Assembly (NCBI GenBank): GCA_002305335.1 | Contig: DBQR01000006.1 | Span: forward strand, 4,038-12,084 | DNA: 8,047 bases | Origin: Clostridiales bacterium UBA1389 | GTDB lineage: Bacteria; Bacillota; Clostridia; Oscillospirales; CAG-382 | Direction of reading: 5' to 3' | Shown: positions 6,222 through 8,047 of the stretch, piece after piece | How the letters are laid out: every line of letters starts with the position of its first letter | Position numbering within the stretch: the stretch's first letter is position 1 | Notes under the pieces: generated by a model | Told to the model about the DNA's origin: nothing | The model's input: the letters and a program-made list of their open reading frames with translations, nothing else | Databases searched by the model: none | Program-made: the position numbers and the translations under genes

Positions 6222-7852
6222 CATTCCCTCGCCCCGAATACCCGAATCCTATTTTTCGGCGGAACGAATGGCTTAACCTTAACGGCAAGTGGCTCTTTTC
6301 CTGCGATGCTCTGAAGGGCGAAAGGGAAATTACCGTCCCCTTCTGCCCCGAATCGGTCCTTTCCGGTATCGGATATACTGGTTTTATAAACAAAGCGGAA
6401 TATTCAAAAAAATTTATCCTCCCGGAAAGCTGGAAAGGGAAAAGGGTAAATCTTCATTTCGGCGCGGTGGACTATTATGCGGAAGTTTATTTAAACGGAA
6501 AATTCACCGGAACTCACAGGGGGGGCTACACCCCCTTTGAGTTTGATATAACGGAATATCTTGTTTCCGGGGAAAACGAAGTTGCCGTTAAGGTGACCGA
6601 CGACCTTTTTTCGGGGAAACAGCCTTCCGGCAAGCAGTCAAAGGAATTAAACTCCTACGGCTGCTTCTATACCCGCACCACCGGTATCTGGCAGACTGTC
6701 TGGCTGGAGGCGGTGCCGGAAAATCATATAAAAAGTCTTAAAACAACCGCCGATATGTCCGGCAACGTCCGGCTGGAAGTGAAAACCTCCTCCGCCGGGA
6801 CGGTCAAAGCTGTGGTTTCCTATAACGGCAGGGAAATTGTAAGCCGGACCGGAGAGGGTGTTATAGAATTCAAGGTGCCCGAAATCCATCTTTGGGATAT
6901 AGGCAAAGGGAATCTGTATGATTTGGTTTTATCCTATGGAGAGGATAGGGTTTGCTCCTATTTCGGACTGCGCTCGGTAAGCCTTGAAAAGGGTGCTTTT
7001 TGCCTAAACGGCAGAAGGGTTTTCGGCCGCTGGGTGCTGGACCAGGGGTTTTATCCCGACGGCATTTACACCGCCCCCGACGACGAGGCTTTGAAAAACG
7101 ATATAATTTATTCAATGAAGCTCGGCTTTAACGGCGCAAGATTACATCAGAAGATTTTCGAACCCCGTTTCCTCTACCACGCCGACAGATTAGGCTATAT
7201 GGTGTGGGGGGAACATGGCAACTGGGGGCTTGATATTTCCTATGCCGAATCGGCAGAAAACTTCCTCCCCGAATGGCTGGAGGGGCTGAACCGGGATTAT
7301 TCCCACCCCTCAATCATCGGCTGGTGCCCCTTTAACGAAACCTGGGACTATGAGGGGAAGCGTCAGTGCGACGAGGTTTTAAGGATTGTCTACAACGAAA
7401 CCAAAAAATTCGACAAAACCCGTCCCGTCATCGACACCAGCGGCAACTACCATGTGGTGACGGATATTTTCGACATCCACGACTACAATCAGGATATAAG
7501 GGAGTTTTCCTCCCATTACGAAGGGAATAATATTTTCCTCAACTTCAACGAACGGCAGACTTATAGGGGTGAACTCTATTTCGTAAGCGAATACGGGGGG
7601 ATAAAATGGTCGGAGGATAACACCGGCTGGGGCTACGGGGACGCTCCCGAAACAAGGGAGGAATTCCTCAAACGCTATGCCGGTCTGACACAAGCCCTGC
7701 TTGACAACAACAGGGTTTTGGGTTTCTGCTACACCCAGTTATATGACGTGGAGCAGGAACAGAACGGTCTTATGACCTATCACCGCAGGTTTAAATTCGA
7801 CCCGGAGATTATTTATAAAATAAACACCCGAAAAGCCGCAATCGAAGATTAA
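6218..7852 (+). CDS. Glycoside hydrolase family 2 protein (beta-galactosidase/beta-glucuronidase-like)
   Basis: This 544-residue enzyme should remove a terminal beta-linked sugar from an oligosaccharide with retention of configuration. Residues about 5-170 are the GH2 sugar-binding jelly roll (RPEYPNP, WLNLNGKW, TTGIWQTVWLE), about 175-255 an immunoglobulin-like domain, and about 258-535 the TIM barrel (LDQGFYPDG, GFNGARLHQ, DRLGYMVWGE). The acid/base is Glu374 (PFNETW) and the nucleophile Glu458 (VSEYGG); both are present, so it should be active. It is near glucuronidase length (about 600) and far shorter than E. coli LacZ (about 1,020), with no extra C-terminal domains. There is no signal peptide, so it is probably cytoplasmic, while the upstream beta-helix hydrolase is predicted to be outside. 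The pair may act in series, outer cleavage then inner trimming, but no transporter gene is in view. The ATGA overlap implies coupled translation. The sugar it acts on cannot be told from sequence alone. Confidence 0.9.
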   Translation: MTFPRPEYPNPIFRRNEWLNLNGKWLFSCDALKGEREITVPFCPESVLSGIGYTGFINKAEYSKKFILPESWKGKRVNLHFGAVDYYAEVYLNGKFTGTHRGGYTPFEFDITEYLVSGENEVAVKVTDDLFSGKQPSGKQSKELNSYGCFYTRTTGIWQTVWLEAVPENHIKSLKTTADMSGNVRLEVKTSSAGTVKAVVSYNGREIVSRTGEGVIEFKVPEIHLWDIGKGNLYDLVLSYGEDRVCSYFGLRSVSLEKGAFCLNGRRVFGRWVLDQGFYPDGIYTAPDDEALKNDIIYSMKLGFNGARLHQKIFEPRFLYHADRLGYMVWGEHGNWGLDISYAESAENFLPEWLEGLNRDYSHPSIIGWCPFNETWDYEGKRQCDEVLRIVYNETKKFDKTRPVIDTSGNYHVVTDIFDIHDYNQDIREFSSHYEGNNIFLNFNERQTYRGELYFVSEYGGIKWSEDNTGWGYGDAPETREEFLKRYAGLTQALLDNNRVLGFCYTQLYDVEQEQNGLMTYHRRFKFDPEIIYKINTRKAAIED

Positions 7853-7861
7853 AACGATATG

Positions 7862-7890
7862 AAAAAATGAGCCGCCCGGCTCATTTTTTT
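7862..7890 (+). terminator. Intrinsic terminator after the GH2 gene
   Basis: A seven-base-pair stem ATGAGCC/GGCTCAT (7867-7873 and 7878-7884) with loop GCCC is followed by a T run to 7890. The stem is preceded by a run of A (7862-7867), so A-T pairing lengthens it, and it could also work on the opposite strand. It begins nine bases after the GH2 stop and closes the + strand transcript. Confidence 0.9.
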
Positions 7891-7949
7891 GTAACTCCCA
7901 ATTGATGGGATAGTTCATTATATATCAGCAGAAAGGTGGTGAAAAAATT

Positions 7950-7975
7950 AAAAAGCCTTCCCCTTGAGGGGAAGG
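7950..7975 (-). terminator. Possible minus-strand terminator within the repeat
   Basis: Read on the - strand, the perfect eight-base-pair hairpin CCTTCCCC/GGGGAAGG (loop TCAA) is followed by C, then TTTTT, AA and another run of six T. This is the form of an intrinsic terminator for a convergent gene lying to the right of the window. On the + strand no T run follows, so any activity would be one-directional. Confidence 0.45.
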
Positions 7976-8003
7976 GGGACCGCGGTAGCGGTGGATGAGG
8001 GGT
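7950..8003. repeat. Intergenic double-hairpin repeat element
   Basis: Two perfect hairpins lie three bases apart: CCTTCCCC/GGGGAAGG (7956-7975, loop TTGA) and ACCGC/GCGGT (7979-7992, loop GGTA), followed by GGATGAGGGGT. I recall similar elements (CCTTCCCC-TTGA-GGGGAAGG, a short GC-rich hairpin, then GGATGAGG) as scattered intergenic repeats in gut Clostridia. That is memory, not a search. Only one copy is in the window, so its repeat status and exact ends are inferred. Confidence 0.6.
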
Positions 8004-8023
8004 AGCACCACAAATGCGGGAGA

Positions 8024-8047
8024 GAACGAACGAACGAACGAACGAAC
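8024..8047. repeat. GAAC tetranucleotide tandem repeat, cut by the right edge
   Basis: Six exact GAAC units fill 8024-8047 and run to the last base, so the array may be longer. It starts about 20 bases after the double-hairpin element. No gene is seen across it. Tetranucleotide arrays can vary in length by replication slippage. Confidence 0.95.

Noticed and set aside
7896..7910. Short inverted repeat TCCCA/TGGGA just after the terminator
   Set aside because: A five-base stem with no T run or known motif could arise by chance; I assign no function.
7939..7998. Tiny 19-codon frame starting GTG across the hairpin repeat
   Set aside because: The AAGGTG upstream abuts the GTG with no spacing, and the frame runs through the repeat hairpins. 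Such frames are common artefacts of repeat elements.
7950..8047. CRISPR array
   Set aside because: The GAAC units are four bases with no spacers, and no cas genes are present.

Overview
The window looks like chromosomal DNA from an anaerobic Bacillota, most likely a gut-type Clostridia (Oscillospirales or Lachnospirales). This rests on a class III (oxygen-sensitive) ribonucleotide reductase, strong AGGGG/GGAGG ribosome sites, a Gram-positive-style lipoprotein with a Ser-rich spacer after the lipobox, and an intergenic double-hairpin repeat of a kind I recall from such genomes. The lineage is inference. All genes are on the + strand and there is no sign of phage or transposase genes.

Region 1 (1-4092) is a deoxynucleotide synthesis module. 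It starts with the radical-SAM activase gene nrdG, cut by the left edge. A 136-base gap follows that holds two good matches to the NrdR box, 41 bp apart, and then a sigma-A-type promoter. Next is nrdD (start at 784), encoding an anaerobic ribonucleoside-triphosphate reductase with an ATP cone, a glycyl-radical site (Gly664) and a Zn-site-like CxxH/CxxC. It carries an in-frame C-terminal glutaredoxin-like domain (CPKC). Three bases after its stop comes a thioredoxin-reductase-like flavoprotein gene (CAVC redox site) whose usual NADPH-phosphate-binding HRRxxxR motif is replaced. Together these look like a self-contained, redoxin-driven class III reductase: NrdG makes the radical, NrdD reduces nucleotides, the tethered redoxin reduces NrdD, and the flavoprotein re-reduces the redoxin. 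The flavoprotein's own electron donor may not be NADPH.

Region 2 (4152-7852) is a two-gene carbohydrate-degrading unit. The first gene encodes a lipoprotein with a right-handed beta-helix hydrolase domain of clan GH-N (GH28/GH49-like) and a C-terminal beta-sandwich. Its last bases overlap the start of a GH2 glycosidase gene (ATGA). The GH28 acidic residues and histidine have counterparts, but the Arg-x-Lys that binds galacturonate does not, so the substrate is probably not plain polygalacturonate. No terminator separates this pair from the reductase genes, only a 59-base gap.

Region 3 (7853-8047) is non-coding. It contains a strong intrinsic terminator after the GH2 gene, a double-hairpin repeat element whose first hairpin also resembles a terminator for the opposite strand, and a GAAC tandem repeat of at least six units that runs off the right edge.
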